A program made the position numbers and the translations under genes. From Blattamonas nauphoetae (lineage: Eukaryota > Preaxostyla > Oxymonadida): a DNA stretch of 64,000 nt. Shown here piece by piece: positions 44,020 to 55,145 of the stretch. Numbering within the stretch: the first letter of the stretch is position 1; the number at the start of each line of letters is the position of its first letter. Under the pieces are notes generated by a model. It saw nothing but the letters and a program-made list of their open reading frames with translations, was not told the DNA's origin and made no database searches. The DNA lies in NCBI GenBank assembly GCA_033064195.1, contig JARBJD010000310.1:22187-86186 (forward strand). Direction: 5' to 3'.

Positions 44020-44301
44020 TTATTGTCGGAATTGGATCATTGGATTTTGTGACATGTTTCCACCACCTCCAAGATATTGATTAACTGCTTGGTTATCTCC
44101 ATTCGATCTTCGAGATTGTTGGTATTCCCCCATCATTCCGCCGAATCCACTGAGAATTCCTCCAGCTGTTTGTCCAAACTTGTTGTTTGTTTGTGAGAGC
44201 AATCCACCTCCAACCTGAAGCAGTGATGGAGCTAATGGTTTGATGAATTGAAAGAACTGTTTGCCAATATTTTTGAGTTTGTTGAAACTTCCTGGTGCCA
44301 T
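44020..44301 (-). CDS. Small MAPG protein 2, glycine-rich
   Basis: A 93-residue ORF. MAPGSFNKLKNIGKQFFQFI is followed by a glycine-rich stretch (LLQVGGGLLSQ, then GGILSGFGGMM). It shares the MAPG....KL...GK opening with the ORF at 43,685-43,984, so the two may be old duplicates. A role in the virion is likely from position; it has no recognised domain. Confidence 0.55.
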   Translation of the reverse strand: MAPGSFNKLKNIGKQFFQFIKPLAPSLLQVGGGLLSQTNNKFGQTAGGILSGFGGMMGEYQQSRRSNGDNQAVNQYLGGGGNMSQNPMIQFRQ

Positions 44302-44320
44302 TTATGTAAAAATAAAAAAT
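44299..44320 (-). promoter_or_regulatory. Late-type promoter box
   Basis: On the minus strand: TTTTTTATTTTTACATAA followed by ATG. Confidence 0.5.
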
Positions 44321-44337
44321 ACAATTCATTATTATTT

Positions 44338-44925
44338 TTATCTCGGAATTGCTTTCGTCAATGAAATTCCATAATTGAGAATTGTGTTGTATGCTTCGTT
44401 GAAGGCAATGCTCATATCTTTTCCACCAACAAGGATCTTGAAAATCGTTCGAAATACAGGTAGTTTATTCAGACATAGACACTTGTCAGACAAATCATCC
44501 AATTCAATCACTACATCATTGATCCCAGTGAGTGTCGCAATCAGTGCACATAAATCACTTTGGTTTGTGATCAGTTTCTTCGATGGTTCAATGAGATTAT
44601 TTAGAAGTTTCTTTTCACAAGCAAAAGCGTTCTTGTAAACGAGCAGGAGCTGATCTTTGAATGCTGCTATATTCGAAGTGTATTCTCGCAGTGGAATTGA
44701 ACGTGTTTGAATTGGTGCTGATGGATAGATCTCAAGTGGTGGTGGATCATAGAGACCTGGTTCATTGTTCATTTCAACATTAGCCGCTTGTTCATTTCGG
44801 TCTTCCAGCTTTGACCTTCCAGAAGTTGATCCTTTATTGTCGATGATGACATTGTTGGTGATTGACGTTGGAACTGATGAAGAACTTGTGTGTTTTGTAA
44901 ATTGACAACTGAGAATTGGCTGCAT
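44338..44925 (-). CDS. Uncharacterised 195-residue virion-block protein
   Basis: The ORF looks whole, from MQPILSCQFTKH to a stop near 44,338. The first third is low-complexity and acidic/polar, followed by a proline-rich patch (YDPPPLEIYPSAPIQ). The second half is helical (DQLLLVYKNAFACEKKLLNN). No protease motif was seen, so it is not the adenovirus-like protease expected in many Polintons. Role unknown. Confidence 0.55.
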   Translation of the reverse strand: MQPILSCQFTKHTSSSSVPTSITNNVIIDNKGSTSGRSKLEDRNEQAANVEMNNEPGLYDPPPLEIYPSAPIQTRSIPLREYTSNIAAFKDQLLLVYKNAFACEKKLLNNLIEPSKKLITNQSDLCALIATLTGINDVVIELDDLSDKCLCLNKLPVFRTIFKILVGGKDMSIAFNEAYNTILNYGISLTKAIPR

Positions 44926-44945
44926 TTTAGTAAAAATAAAAAACT
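44923..44945 (-). promoter_or_regulatory. Late-type promoter box
   Basis: On the minus strand: TTTTTTATTTTTACTAAA followed by ATG. Confidence 0.45.
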
Positions 44946-44967
44946 CATAAATTCATTTTTGTTTTGA

Positions 44968-45904
44968 TCAACTACTGAGATACATGACGTCAGTTTGACC
45001 TAGTGTTGCGTTTAAATTCTGTTCATTCGGAAGTGTGTCCAACACTCGAGGTCCTTTAGAGTCAACTGGATTCCAGCCTCGCGCGAATGATTCGACCATA
45101 TTTCCTCCTTGATTGAGAATTTCAAACACTGGAGCAATGAGGTCTTCTGGAGTGATATTATTGAGTTTAAGTAAATCAACACCAGCAGCTTTTGGAAATG
45201 GATAGGAATTCAAGCGTTTTGTTACAATATTCATGAATGATTTCTTTTTCAGTAAACCATTTGGATCAGCATAGAAATTGTAATCCCAAATGTCACTTAG
45301 AAATGGAATTAATACTCCTCGATTCATATGAGTTGTTAAACCTGAACGTATTTTTGCATAATCACCAAGAGAATAAACGTTCATCGCTTGGTTTGGTTGA
45401 CCAGCTGTTTGACTTGAACAACGAATATTGAGGTGTTTCATAGCTTCACTCGCAATCAACGATGATACTTGAAAAGTGCTCATTTGCTCAGGTGGTATAT
45501 CCGGATTGTCATTCCATATTTGAGTTTTCTTGTACTCTTTCCACTGTGCATCAATTCTTGGACGTTGATTCTGTTTAAACGAAGCATACTTTTGTTGTTT
45601 TCGTCCTTGTTTTGTCGGTCACAATCACGTCGTCACTATAGCCATCTCCATCTCTGTCTTCAACAAGTACATTCCAACCTCCATATCGCTTTGGATTGGA
45701 ATCAATTATGTGTTGTGCACTTTGAGCAGATCGAAATGCATCCTCATATCTGAGATCGTAGTCATGTTCTGCAAGGATTGCACTTGCTGCATGTCTGGCT
45801 AGTTTGTCTTTGGTGTTTTGTTTGAAGGGATTGACGCCTTTCTTCCTTTTTGACTGTGTCGGGTTTCTTTGTTGAATCTGTCGAAGAATATTTTGATCGT
45901 TCAT
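44968..45904 (-). pseudogene. Virion-block protein with DRDGDGYSDD motif
   Basis: The region begins at an ATG in a TTAAATG context (MNDQNILRQIQQRN). It has a basic N terminus, then VEDRDGDGYSDDVIVTDK, a short acidic loop-like motif of the kind found in calcium-binding or capsid-associated proteins. The later part (FARGWNPVDSKGPRVLDTL) has no family I know. It is the first gene of the leftward virion block. It appears broken. Confidence 0.45.
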
Positions 45905-45940
45905 TTAATAAGAAATAAAATATTTAATTATATATAAATG
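45902..45940. promoter_or_regulatory. Divergent promoter between the virion and replication blocks
   Basis: Only 33 bp separate the two start codons at 45,904 (-) and 45,938 (+). Both sides end in TAAATG and the spacer is almost pure A/T. The two gene blocks of the element meet head to head here. Confidence 0.5.
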
Positions 45941-46824
45941 TTTCATCAAAAACAAATTACATCAAGAAGAAAACAAGGAAACAACTTAACACAAAGAATG
46001 TCGTACAATTCATTCGATAATTTATCAATCTCAGAGTATGTCAATCAGAGGCTGCAACAGGTGAAGACCTCTAACGTCGGAAAAGAACTTCCAAGTGCCA
46101 TTCATCCAGACCTAAATTTCAACCGCAATAGTGTGAATGTTCTCATTGGAAATAGAGGAAGTGGAAAGACCTACAATGTCCTCAGAGAACTGTTGAAAGT
46201 ACAGGAAGTGCCTCTCCAAGATGAGAGATTTCACTTGTTTGTGTACGTCACTGACAAGCACAATGATGGTACTTTTGAGCGATCCAAATCACTTATAAAG
46301 ATTCCAATTGTGAAGGTCAAGTACAATGAAATTTTGCATTTCTGGAGAATCTTTCAACAGCAAAGGCAGCATACGAAGAAATCATCGATCACAATTGGGA
46401 AGAAACAGTGACAGATCAGTCTAGGAAATCAATACTGAAAACACTCCATCTTGATTCATTTCGAGAACGAAATCTTCAAACAATGATCCTCCTCGACGAC
46501 TGCAGAAGAATCCTCAGTGAGCGAAGAACCAAAGCTAATCCTTCAATTCTGATGGACCTGTTGCTGGAAAATCGCCAACCAAAGTTCACATTCTTTCTCA
46601 CCATTCATGAATTATTCTCGCTGTCTCCAGATATGAAATCAAATATCGATTCAATATGGATCTTTGGTGGATTCAATAATGAACGAATCAGAAGAGTCTT
46701 CAATCAACTGAACGCACCAATGGAATGCAAAGAATTCTGGAGTACATACAAACAATTGACAAAGCAACAAGCAGCAATCTTTCGATATGGTCAGACAGTA
46801 AGTATTGATTACCTTGTAGTTTAA
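45938..46824 (+). pseudogene. DNA packaging ATPase (A32/FtsK-HerA type)
   Basis: Walker A is clear (VNVLIGNRGSGKTYNVL) and Walker B follows (MILLDDCRRIL), with a FFLTIHEL stretch after it. This is the pattern of the poxvirus A32-like ATPases that pump genomes into capsids and are a hallmark of Polintons. It is the first gene of the rightward block. The copy is broken at least once. Confidence 0.7.
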
Positions 46825-46933
46825 AATCAATCTGATTTGTTCAAAACGGTTTAGATATTTTGAAAAGGTTCTAAATGATTTAAACACAAGAACGTTATTT
46901 TTAAATGATTTTACACTTTTTAATTCATTATAA

Positions 46934-47305
46934 ATGAGTCTAACAGTTTTCGAACCATTTGAACCAGAACAGATAAATTTAGATTCAGTTGAAAGTTTTC
47001 AGATGTATTTAAACAAGAATGGAGAGATTCTGAAACGATACACAACAAATAAACTGAACAAAATGATCAAGATTGATGGATACAGAATAACTAAGACCAA
47101 AGGTGTAATTGCACTTCGCAAAGATTACTATGGTGGTTCTTCAACAATGAATTATACAGATTCTCCACAAAAATTTGATGAACTTGTTTCCAAGAATAGC
47201 TGGTGCTTGAAGACATTGTTAAACGTCTCGCGAATGCTATTGACACTAAGAATCAGCGTTGGGGTGAATTGTCAAAGCTTCCTGAACATTGATGGAATCA
47301 GATAA
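46934..47305 (+). CDS. Uncharacterised 123-residue protein
   Basis: It begins MSLTVFEPFEPEQINLD in a TATAAATG context. It has a basic middle (YTTNKLNKMIKIDGYRITK). The end of the ORF is less protein-like than its start, so the true length is uncertain. No domain recognised. It lies between the ATPase and polymerase B. Confidence 0.4.
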   Translation: MSLTVFEPFEPEQINLDSVESFQMYLNKNGEILKRYTTNKLNKMIKIDGYRITKTKGVIALRKDYYGGSSTMNYTDSPQKFDELVSKNSWCLKTLLNVSRMLLTLRISVGVNCQSFLNIDGIR

Positions 47306-47387
47306 GTGTCCCAAACAATTCAACAGTAATACATCATCTTTGATTATTTTTGTTGAAACCAGTTGAATTAATTGTTTTGTGCTTCGC

Positions 47388-47519
47388 TCAATTGTGCATC
47401 AAACTCTTGCTTTTCTGTTGATTTCGATAGTACCATTCTCTTTTACTCATACGAATTGCATTCTTTGCATCACTTTCCGATTGATAAAACTTTGGTCGTC
47501 CTTTCATTTTCGTTGACAT
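47388..47519 (-). CDS. Small basic GRPK-type protein, 43 residues
   Basis: On the minus strand MSTKMKGRPKFYQSESDAKN leads into a basic helical stretch ending KSKSLMHN. Short GRP(R/K)xY...A....R proteins are frequent in viruses and phages and probably bind nucleic acid. It is the only leftward gene in the rightward block. Confidence 0.45.
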   Translation of the reverse strand: MSTKMKGRPKFYQSESDAKNAIRMSKREWYYRNQQKSKSLMHN

Positions 47520-47583
47520 CTTTTCTATGGAAATAAAAATCAAATTAAAATATTAGAATTCATTTTTTATCCTGTAAGAAAGA

Positions 47584-50500
47584 TATGGAGAACATCTCAA
47601 TAAAGATCATCAATGAATTTGCTCAAAACTGGGAGTTGACTGGGATGCTTTACCTTGAAACGATTGATTGAAACAGCCACAGATGCCCTTAGACAGAATG
47701 GCTTTTCAGGTGATGTAAACAACACGAATGAGATTGAACAATTCATCAGAACATTTCCTGTTCGGAATCCTTTGATGGCACCAGTGATTCAAGAATTAAT
47801 GCAAAGACAGAATAACCAACCCATTGATGCACAACAAATTGATGCGAATGCTCAGCAGAAAAGAAACACTCTGGAAAATCAAACGAGATTGAACCAAGAG
47901 ATCAGACAACGAAGAGTTGTACAACCAAATAAACAGGTCATTGAGCTCGAACAAGAACTGAGAAGACAACGAAGAAGACACCAGCAGAATCTCAATCAGG
48001 AAATCCGAGAATATGAACAACGAACGAGATACCAACAAATGTTAGCACAATTTGAAGAAAGAAGACGGAGATTCTTGAATTTGTATCAAGTCCCAATTGA
48101 AGAAGATATTGTACTTCCACAGCTCCCACAAACACAATTGAATGCTCTGATGCTGAGAGATGTCGAGAATGTTCGAGCATTTGCTGCTGCACTTGAGAAT
48201 GTGAGGGCGAATTTGGCTCCAGCAGGATACATCGCAGATCAACAATATCGAGACGCTAATGGTCCAGTTCAATTGTATTTTCGCAATAATATCACATCAT
48301 TTGCAGACATTGAAGCAAGACTCAGAGAAGTATTCACAGCAGAGAATTTCCCATTCAAGATCTCTTTTGACTTTGCAATACTGAACTCTGTAACTGATCA
48401 AAATGGAAACACCACTTATGAAGAGAATACACCATTCTATCAGAACTCAATGAAAACATCTCCGATTACTGTCCAAAATCCTCAAGACATTGATGCTGTC
48501 ATAAATGCGATGAAATCAAGAATCAGAGACAGTTTTGAAGTCACAGTGATTGACACCAAGAGAGTACCTTGTGCGATTTATGGAGCTGCTTTTTATGTGT
48601 ACCGATTGCGAAATGGTGGTGCTTGTGTTCCAGGATTGAAAGAACATATTGCCCTTCAGACAGTGTTTTATGTCGATTGTAAATATAGCATTTGCATCTT
48701 CACAGCTCTGACTTATCTCACTCATGGAAAAGAAGCTGATGGAAAGAAAATATGTCGAGACTCAAGAATCAAGATCGCAAAGCAGCATTTCACTTCATTC
48801 TATCATTACTCAGATCTCACTAGTCCAGCATTGGTAAAACTCCTCAAAGAGTATCCAGGATTCAATATCTCAACAGAAATAGACAGATTTGTAGAATACT
48901 TCAATGTGAATGTACATATTTATGAAGCAATTGAAAAAGACAATGGAGGTTCTTGGATTTATGCTCTTTCACAGTCATTTCTCTCACCATTGGAGAACGC
49001 TAGAGACTTCAATTTACTGATGATAATTCTCGAGTCGGATGCACATTTGATGTTCGTTTCTGATCCACAAAAGCTGACGAAATTGATGATTTGTCCACAC
49101 TGCAAAGACTACTGTCGACCATATAATTCAAGAGGTGCAGGCACAATAGATTTTGACAATCATGTGAAGAAATGTCTTGAGCAGGGAATCAGAAATGAAG
49201 AAAGATCAGTGGATTTGGACAATGCTTCAGCTCCAATTCTAAATGCAGTTATAGACAATCCATCAATGTCATATCTCTTGTCCCGAGGAAGGATGAACGA
49301 ATACAAGTATACAGATCAATTCTTGACATTCGATATTGAAACTATCATTGGTGAATTCTCAATGGATCTTCCTCAATCTGAAAACACACAAGAAAAGAGT
49401 ACAGTTCTGAACAAACATCACTTGTATTCATTTGCGTTTCTTCTTCACTTCCATATTCAGAAAAACATACAATGAAAGATGTAAATAGACTCGAATGTTC
49501 ATATGATGATGGAGGTAGAAAATCAGTGTATCTTGACAAGAGTTTCGAATTAAAGAAAGATAATGAAGATGAATGGATCAATATGTGCCTCAAAGCTGGA
49601 TTAATCGATGCTGATTTGACAAAAGAGAAGATCCAAAAGCAAGCACACAATATTGGCTTTATACATTTCATCATAAATGATCTGTTCGTCGAAGCACTGA
49701 GAATTCAAGAATATCAACAGTACTCAGATCCAGAAATTCCATCAAATAAGTATGTCACAGTATTGGGTTGGAATAGTGCGAACTTCGATCTTCCAGTGAT
49801 CATGAATGCGCTGCATTTCACACAATGGAGCATCAATGAACCACCACTCTGGGATCTGCAAAGTGTCCGAAACAGCTCGTGGTTCGTCATAAGAAACTCC
49901 AGGTTTCATTGAGATTCCTTGATGCAATGAATTTTGTATCGCCACAGTCTTTGAAATCATTTGTGCAGGACTTTGGTGATGGAACTGATTCAAAAGGCAT
50001 CTTTCCATACGAAGCAATCAATATCACTAATGTTGAAGAAGAACTGAATAAATCAGAGCCGTTTCCAGAAGAAGTGTTCTATTCACATGTGAAAATGAAT
50101 CATTGTTGAAAGATCTTACGTATTCTGACTATGGTGAAGATGCCAAGAGATTCAGCACAAGAAGAGAATATCTGAAGAACTATAACATCAATGATACTCT
50201 AATTATGATTGATCCAATACAGAGGTTGATTCAATGGTTTGCATCAGGAGAGTCGATATGTTGCAGTTTGTTTCATGTCCAGCAGCAGCAGTGAATATGA
50301 GAAATATGTCGACATACTTTCCGTCACTCTATTCTGATTCACCACCATATGCAGACTTCGACATTAATGCCACTTATGTAGTGAAAACTTATGAGAAAAC
50401 TTATGATTTGACACCAGCAAAATGGAAGTATATGGTGAAGAATTATGAATACCAAGATGAGAGAGCCGATCGTGATTCTTCTCAAAATGTGAATGACAAT

Positions 50501-52140
50501 GACTATGAATGGATGACTGAATTGATCAAGAAAGGATGTGCCATTTGTGGAGCTTCATTTACGCATCAGAATCAACCGACTCTCGATCGAATTGACTGCA
50601 CATTATCTCACACAAAAGAGAATTGTCAACCATGTTGTGTGTTCTGTAATGTTGTTAAATCCAATCGAGATGAACACCTGACGAAACTCAAGATTAAACT
50701 ACGCCAATATGCTCAAATCCATGCTTCAAATGACATTGACTGATGAAAGAGTGCATAAGCTATTGAGGAGTGGAATCACTGGTGGTTTATCTAATGTGAT
50801 GCACAGATTGAATCGATCAGGAATTGACACCATTCATCGTTTCGAATACGATAGCGCAGATCAAAAGGTGATTGACAAAGATACTGGAAACATAATGACT
50901 CACATCCTCTGTCTTGACAACAATTCTCTATCCAAGTGTTTCTGCTTCAGTACCACACAAGGCTGTTCAATATACAAACAACAGAATGTATATGCCTGGA
51001 GGTGTCAAATTCTACACATCTAAAGAAGGATGTAATGTTGAAAATCATCAAAGAAAGGAAAGATCTGTTCGCAGTCAAAGTGAAAGGACATATTCGAGAG
51101 GACAGAATCAATGATTTCATCAATATGCCTCCCATCATTCAGACAATCAATATCAGACCAGATCAGTGCTCAGAAGACACTCTTGAAGCAATGAGGAATT
51201 GTGGCGTTCCAGAATGTAAATCAGAGAAGAAAGTCACCCAACTGTTGTCCACACTTTGGTGAGTACAGAGTGTTCAATTCATACTATTTGTGGTTTCTAA
51301 TTGACGATTGTGCTTTTTGAAATCGATGATGTGTCGGAGATGGCTGTCTTCGAGAAGAATACTGCATTCAATGGATTCATCACATCAATGATTCAACGTC
51401 GAATCGCTGCTCTCGAGGCTGGAAACACTGGAATGGAAAAGTTCTGTAAACTAATCCTTAATTCATGCTACGGTTATGATTCACTCAATACTGAGAAATA
51501 CAAAAGATCATATTTGTTAAATCGAGAACAGACGTTTCTGAAGCACTTGTATCCAGATTTTCTGTCGACAGATCAGATTGGGAAAGATTTGTATTTAGTC
51601 GATGTGAAACCCAAGAAATTCAAATGCAAAACTGCTCTTCAATCAGCGTTCTTTACACTGAGAATGCCAAGTATTGGTACTTCAATTTCTATTACAATGC
51701 TGTTGTGATGAACAGAAGTTTCATTTCATTTATTGTGACACAGATTCGTTGTCTATTGCTATTGCAGGTGATCCAAATAAAGACTGTCATCAAGGCTTAT
51801 CAGCTATTGTCTCAGATCAAAAGTGCTACAAAAGACTGTGTTTCAATGGTTGCCGAATCCAAAGTGTGGAATTAAATCAAGGAAGAAACTACTGGGATTG
51901 TCAGTGGAGAAAGAAGGTGATTTCATGATTGCTCTATCACCAAAATGTTACTATATCAGTGAGAAAAATACACCAGTACACAAAGCCATTAAAGGAATCT
52001 CACTAGCACGGAATTCACATCTGGATCAATCACAATTCATCAAAGCAAATGAGACAAAACAACCAATCGAAGGAGAGAATGTGAACTTTCAAATGAAAGA
52101 AGATTCAATGGTGACAGTACTGGTGAAAAGAATGCATTGA
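47584..52140 (+). pseudogene. polB: DNA polymerase B with internal HNH domain, element B
   Basis: The N-terminal region has a long glutamine/arginine-rich helix (EQELRRQRRRHQQNL), then an OTU-like stretch (SICIFTALTYL, FNVNVHIYE, CPHC). Exonuclease motif FDIETIIGE follows. An HNH-like module (CAIC, PTLDRIDC, CVFCN) precedes the palm, which has NSCYGYDSLNTEKY and a CDTDS motif C. The gene is homologous to element A's at every part. It would replicate the element by protein priming. This copy is heavily decayed, with several breaks. Confidence 0.75.
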
Positions 52141-52238
52141 CATCAATTCACACAAAGATGATGGTTCTTTCTGAATGGATCATGTGCTCCATTCATTGAT
52201 GGATTGAACAGAGAGGACTATCTTTGCTGAGGTTAACT

Positions 52239-52259
52239 TATTTTTATGTCAAATAAATG
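52239..52259 (+). promoter_or_regulatory. Late-type promoter box of the integrase
   Basis: TTATTTTTATGTCAAATAA followed by ATG, the same design as the capsid-block boxes. Confidence 0.45.
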
Positions 52260-53539
52260 CCAACAGTAGATTCAATATTCCAAAATGTCCCAGAATTGAA
52301 GTTGCAAGACAGAAACGACTTGCAACAAGAATCATTCAACAATGTTCAGAAGAGAATGGACTGAAGACAAATCTACAACTCTACTCTCGTATTCTTCAAC
52401 AGTTTCAGTTCACACAACAGCAATTGTCCGATATTTCAAAACAAGACCGTATTCTCAAGTTTGGAGGCAAAACACTATTTGAGTTGAACAATTCCTATTT
52501 TGATTTGTTTCGTGTCGTTCATCCAGATCAAGTGTTTGGAAGCAGATTTACGAAGAATGAGAGTATTAAATCCAGCACCAAGAATCAATGCGCCAGCTCG
52601 ACGGATTCCAGAACGAAATCGACTATCCATTTAAGTCAAAACAAAAGTATTTCATCAAGTGAATCCAACTATTCCAGTTCCAGATCAGAATACCTTTGTG
52701 ACTGATCACTATCCAAAGAATCGATTGTTTCTTCAACGTCCGTCATTCTCCATATCGTCATTCATGGAAATCGACATCATGGTTCTCAAAACAAATCCTC
52801 AATCAATTCCGCAGTACTATCTCGTGTGTGTAAACATTAATACAAAGTATCTTGTGATGATAAAATATCGTCAAGGAATGATGTAGTCATCCAAAAGCTC
52901 TTCAGCAATTGATTCAAACCGTGGAAGTTGATCACATTCGTGGAGATGCAGAGTCGGATGGAACAACAATCGCATCAGAGATTTCCTCGAAAGGAATGAT
53001 ATCCAGTTCTTCTTTCATCATCTCCATTCACCAATAAAACAGAGTTGTTGACCGAATGATTAGGACAATCAGAGATGCGTTTCGTGGTAATGTGACGCAG
53101 ATGTGTGACAAGAATGTAATGCAACAGTTTGTGGATTACTACAATCTAACTCCTCACAAGGCATTTCGAAATATAGTGACTCCAGTTGAGGTTGAAAGAG
53201 ATGCTGAACTTGAATGGGCATATATCCAACGAAAGCAAGACAAATTGAAGCAGATCAAGAGAACTCAGAAGAAAAGGTTTGTGGGATTATCAACCAGGCA
53301 ATATTCTTCAGATTCATTTGGACTTATCAAAGACTCAACACACTTTCGAGAAGCGCAGACGACAGTTCAATAAATTGGCGACATTTCTGTCATATGTCAA
53401 TGGTAATGTTCGCTGTCAATTACTTCAACCATATCAAGACATTCGTGTTGTCGACATTCCAATTCACTTTACTGAAAAGATTGCTGCTTCAATCAATGCT
53501 CTGACACCTCAGATCAGAAATAAGTTCAATATCCAATAA
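52257..53539 (+). pseudogene. Polinton integrase (rve type), element B
   Basis: The region starts MPTVDSIFQNVPELKLQ at a TAAATG. It contains FMEIDIMVLKTNP, VNINTKYLVMI and RVVDRMIRTIRDAFRGNV-like sequence of the integrase core, then a basic C-terminal helix (QRKQDKLKQIKRTQKKR). It ends four bases inside the right TIR boundary. The protein would cut and join the element's ends, producing the 6-bp duplication. It is broken, by several changes. Confidence 0.7.
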
Positions 53540-55097
53540 ACATCAATCAAAAATGTTCTTTCTCAGTTTCAGTCATTTTGCAATTCTGTACAATTCAACA
53601 ACAGAGATTCTCAAGCCTCCATTTCCACTCATTCATGCCATCTCAAATGGTGCGCTCTTTCATCAGTGTTTTCCAAAAGCTATTGAGTGCCCCAGGTGCC
53701 CCAGGTGGATCGGCAATTTATTTTTATTTCATTTTGAAAAGTCCACAGGTCCACAGGTCCACAAAGTCCACAAAAAAAAAATAACCTCTCAAAATGCATT
53801 TTACATATTATTCAACAATTTTCTGCCATTAACCTAGGTCCATGTCCCAGATAAAACAGAGAAAATTGTAGCTTCAAAATCAAAAGTCCACATAAAATAC
53901 ATTCAATGTAAAGCTCCATCAACAGCTAAAAAGTCACTATTTTCAGAACAATATTTTCCTTACATCACCCATAACTCCTTACATACTTGTCCGATTTCAA
54001 TAATTATTGCACCAATCGAAAGAGCACATCGGATATGTCCTTGGATGGTAATTTAAGGAAATTGAGAACTTTAATTTTCATCAATTTTGCATGTGCCAAA
54101 AATGACTATATAGCAAAAAATTTCAAAAATTTTTATATTTTTCGTAATATTATTTTTGTATCTTCCACTCTAATATTAATCTCAGGCTGATTTGACGTGA
54201 TTTTGAAAAAAGGGCAATCCCATAATATTTTTGTGGGAAAAAATCGACCCACAATGATGAAACATCAAAGTTTTGGTCGGGGTCGGTGGTCAAGGTAGTG
54301 GTCAAGGTATAGAGCCCACCCGGGGAATAGGAAATTTCAGGGTCGAGTAGTCTAGTAGGTAAGTGCACGTGCTTACTAGGCTATGAGTCCCAGGTTCAAT
54401 ACCGGGAGGAAGCAATCTTTAATAGACGTCTATAGTTCCGAGTCATGAATCTCGGTTACAGGGATCGCAACCTGGGCCTTGGGGACTTGCCAATACACCT
54501 GGCAAAAACCTACCTAGCTTCCTCCGTCCCCACAGGACTTTTTTTTTTTTTCAGATCTGGATCTCCAGTATTGAGCGAGCTGTGGACGTTTTTCAAAAGA
54601 GGGTCACTCATTTTTCTCACTTTTTCGTATTTTCACTAAAGAACTCATATCTCGACGAATACCTGTCCGATTGACATCCGGTTTCTTTTCATCGATCAGT
54701 GCCATCGGAATGCATAAAATGTTTTGGAATGACATTTTCAAATTTAGTATTCTCGTGTACAGGCTCAATATACTGAAATGGACAAAATGCCGTCAAAAGT
54801 GAAAAATCAAAAGTGACCAGAATGACTCTGCCGATGTCAGAGATGCATGGGGTTGATGTACACATCACCTAGGAGCATTCTGAACATGCCGCAGCATCGG
54901 TGGATCCGTGGATTCGTGGACCTGTGGACTTTTCAAAACTAAAAGAATTATTTCTGATGGTACACCTGGGGCACCTGGGGCAGTCAATAGAAATTGTAAA
55001 AACATCTATTGATCATCCTGATTGGTCTCCCACTAGATCCACATCCATCGGTTATTTGGAGCACATCTGATCGCAATCACAGTCTTTTTGCTGTCAG
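53540..55097. other. Non-coding inner part of the right TIR
   Basis: Mirror of 36,900-38,670 without the extra 175-bp tandem copy. No gene; contains the tRNA-like segment and GTCCAC modules. Confidence 0.6.
54341..54413 (+). other. tRNA-like segment in the right TIR of Polinton B
   Basis: This is the inverted copy of 37,773-37,848, 73 nt from GGTCGAG to GGAAGC, with the same A- and B-box motifs. Confidence 0.35.
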
Positions 55098-55137
55098 AAA
55101 AACAAACGCTTAACTTTTTAAATTCTAATTTTTATCT
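55098..55137 (+). promoter_or_regulatory. Early-type leader of the primase-helicase (right)
   Basis: AAACAAACGCTTAACT, a T-run, AAATTCTAATTTTTATC, then CTTAG; the mirror of 36,855-36,898. Confidence 0.45.
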
Positions 55138-55145
55138 CCTTAGAA

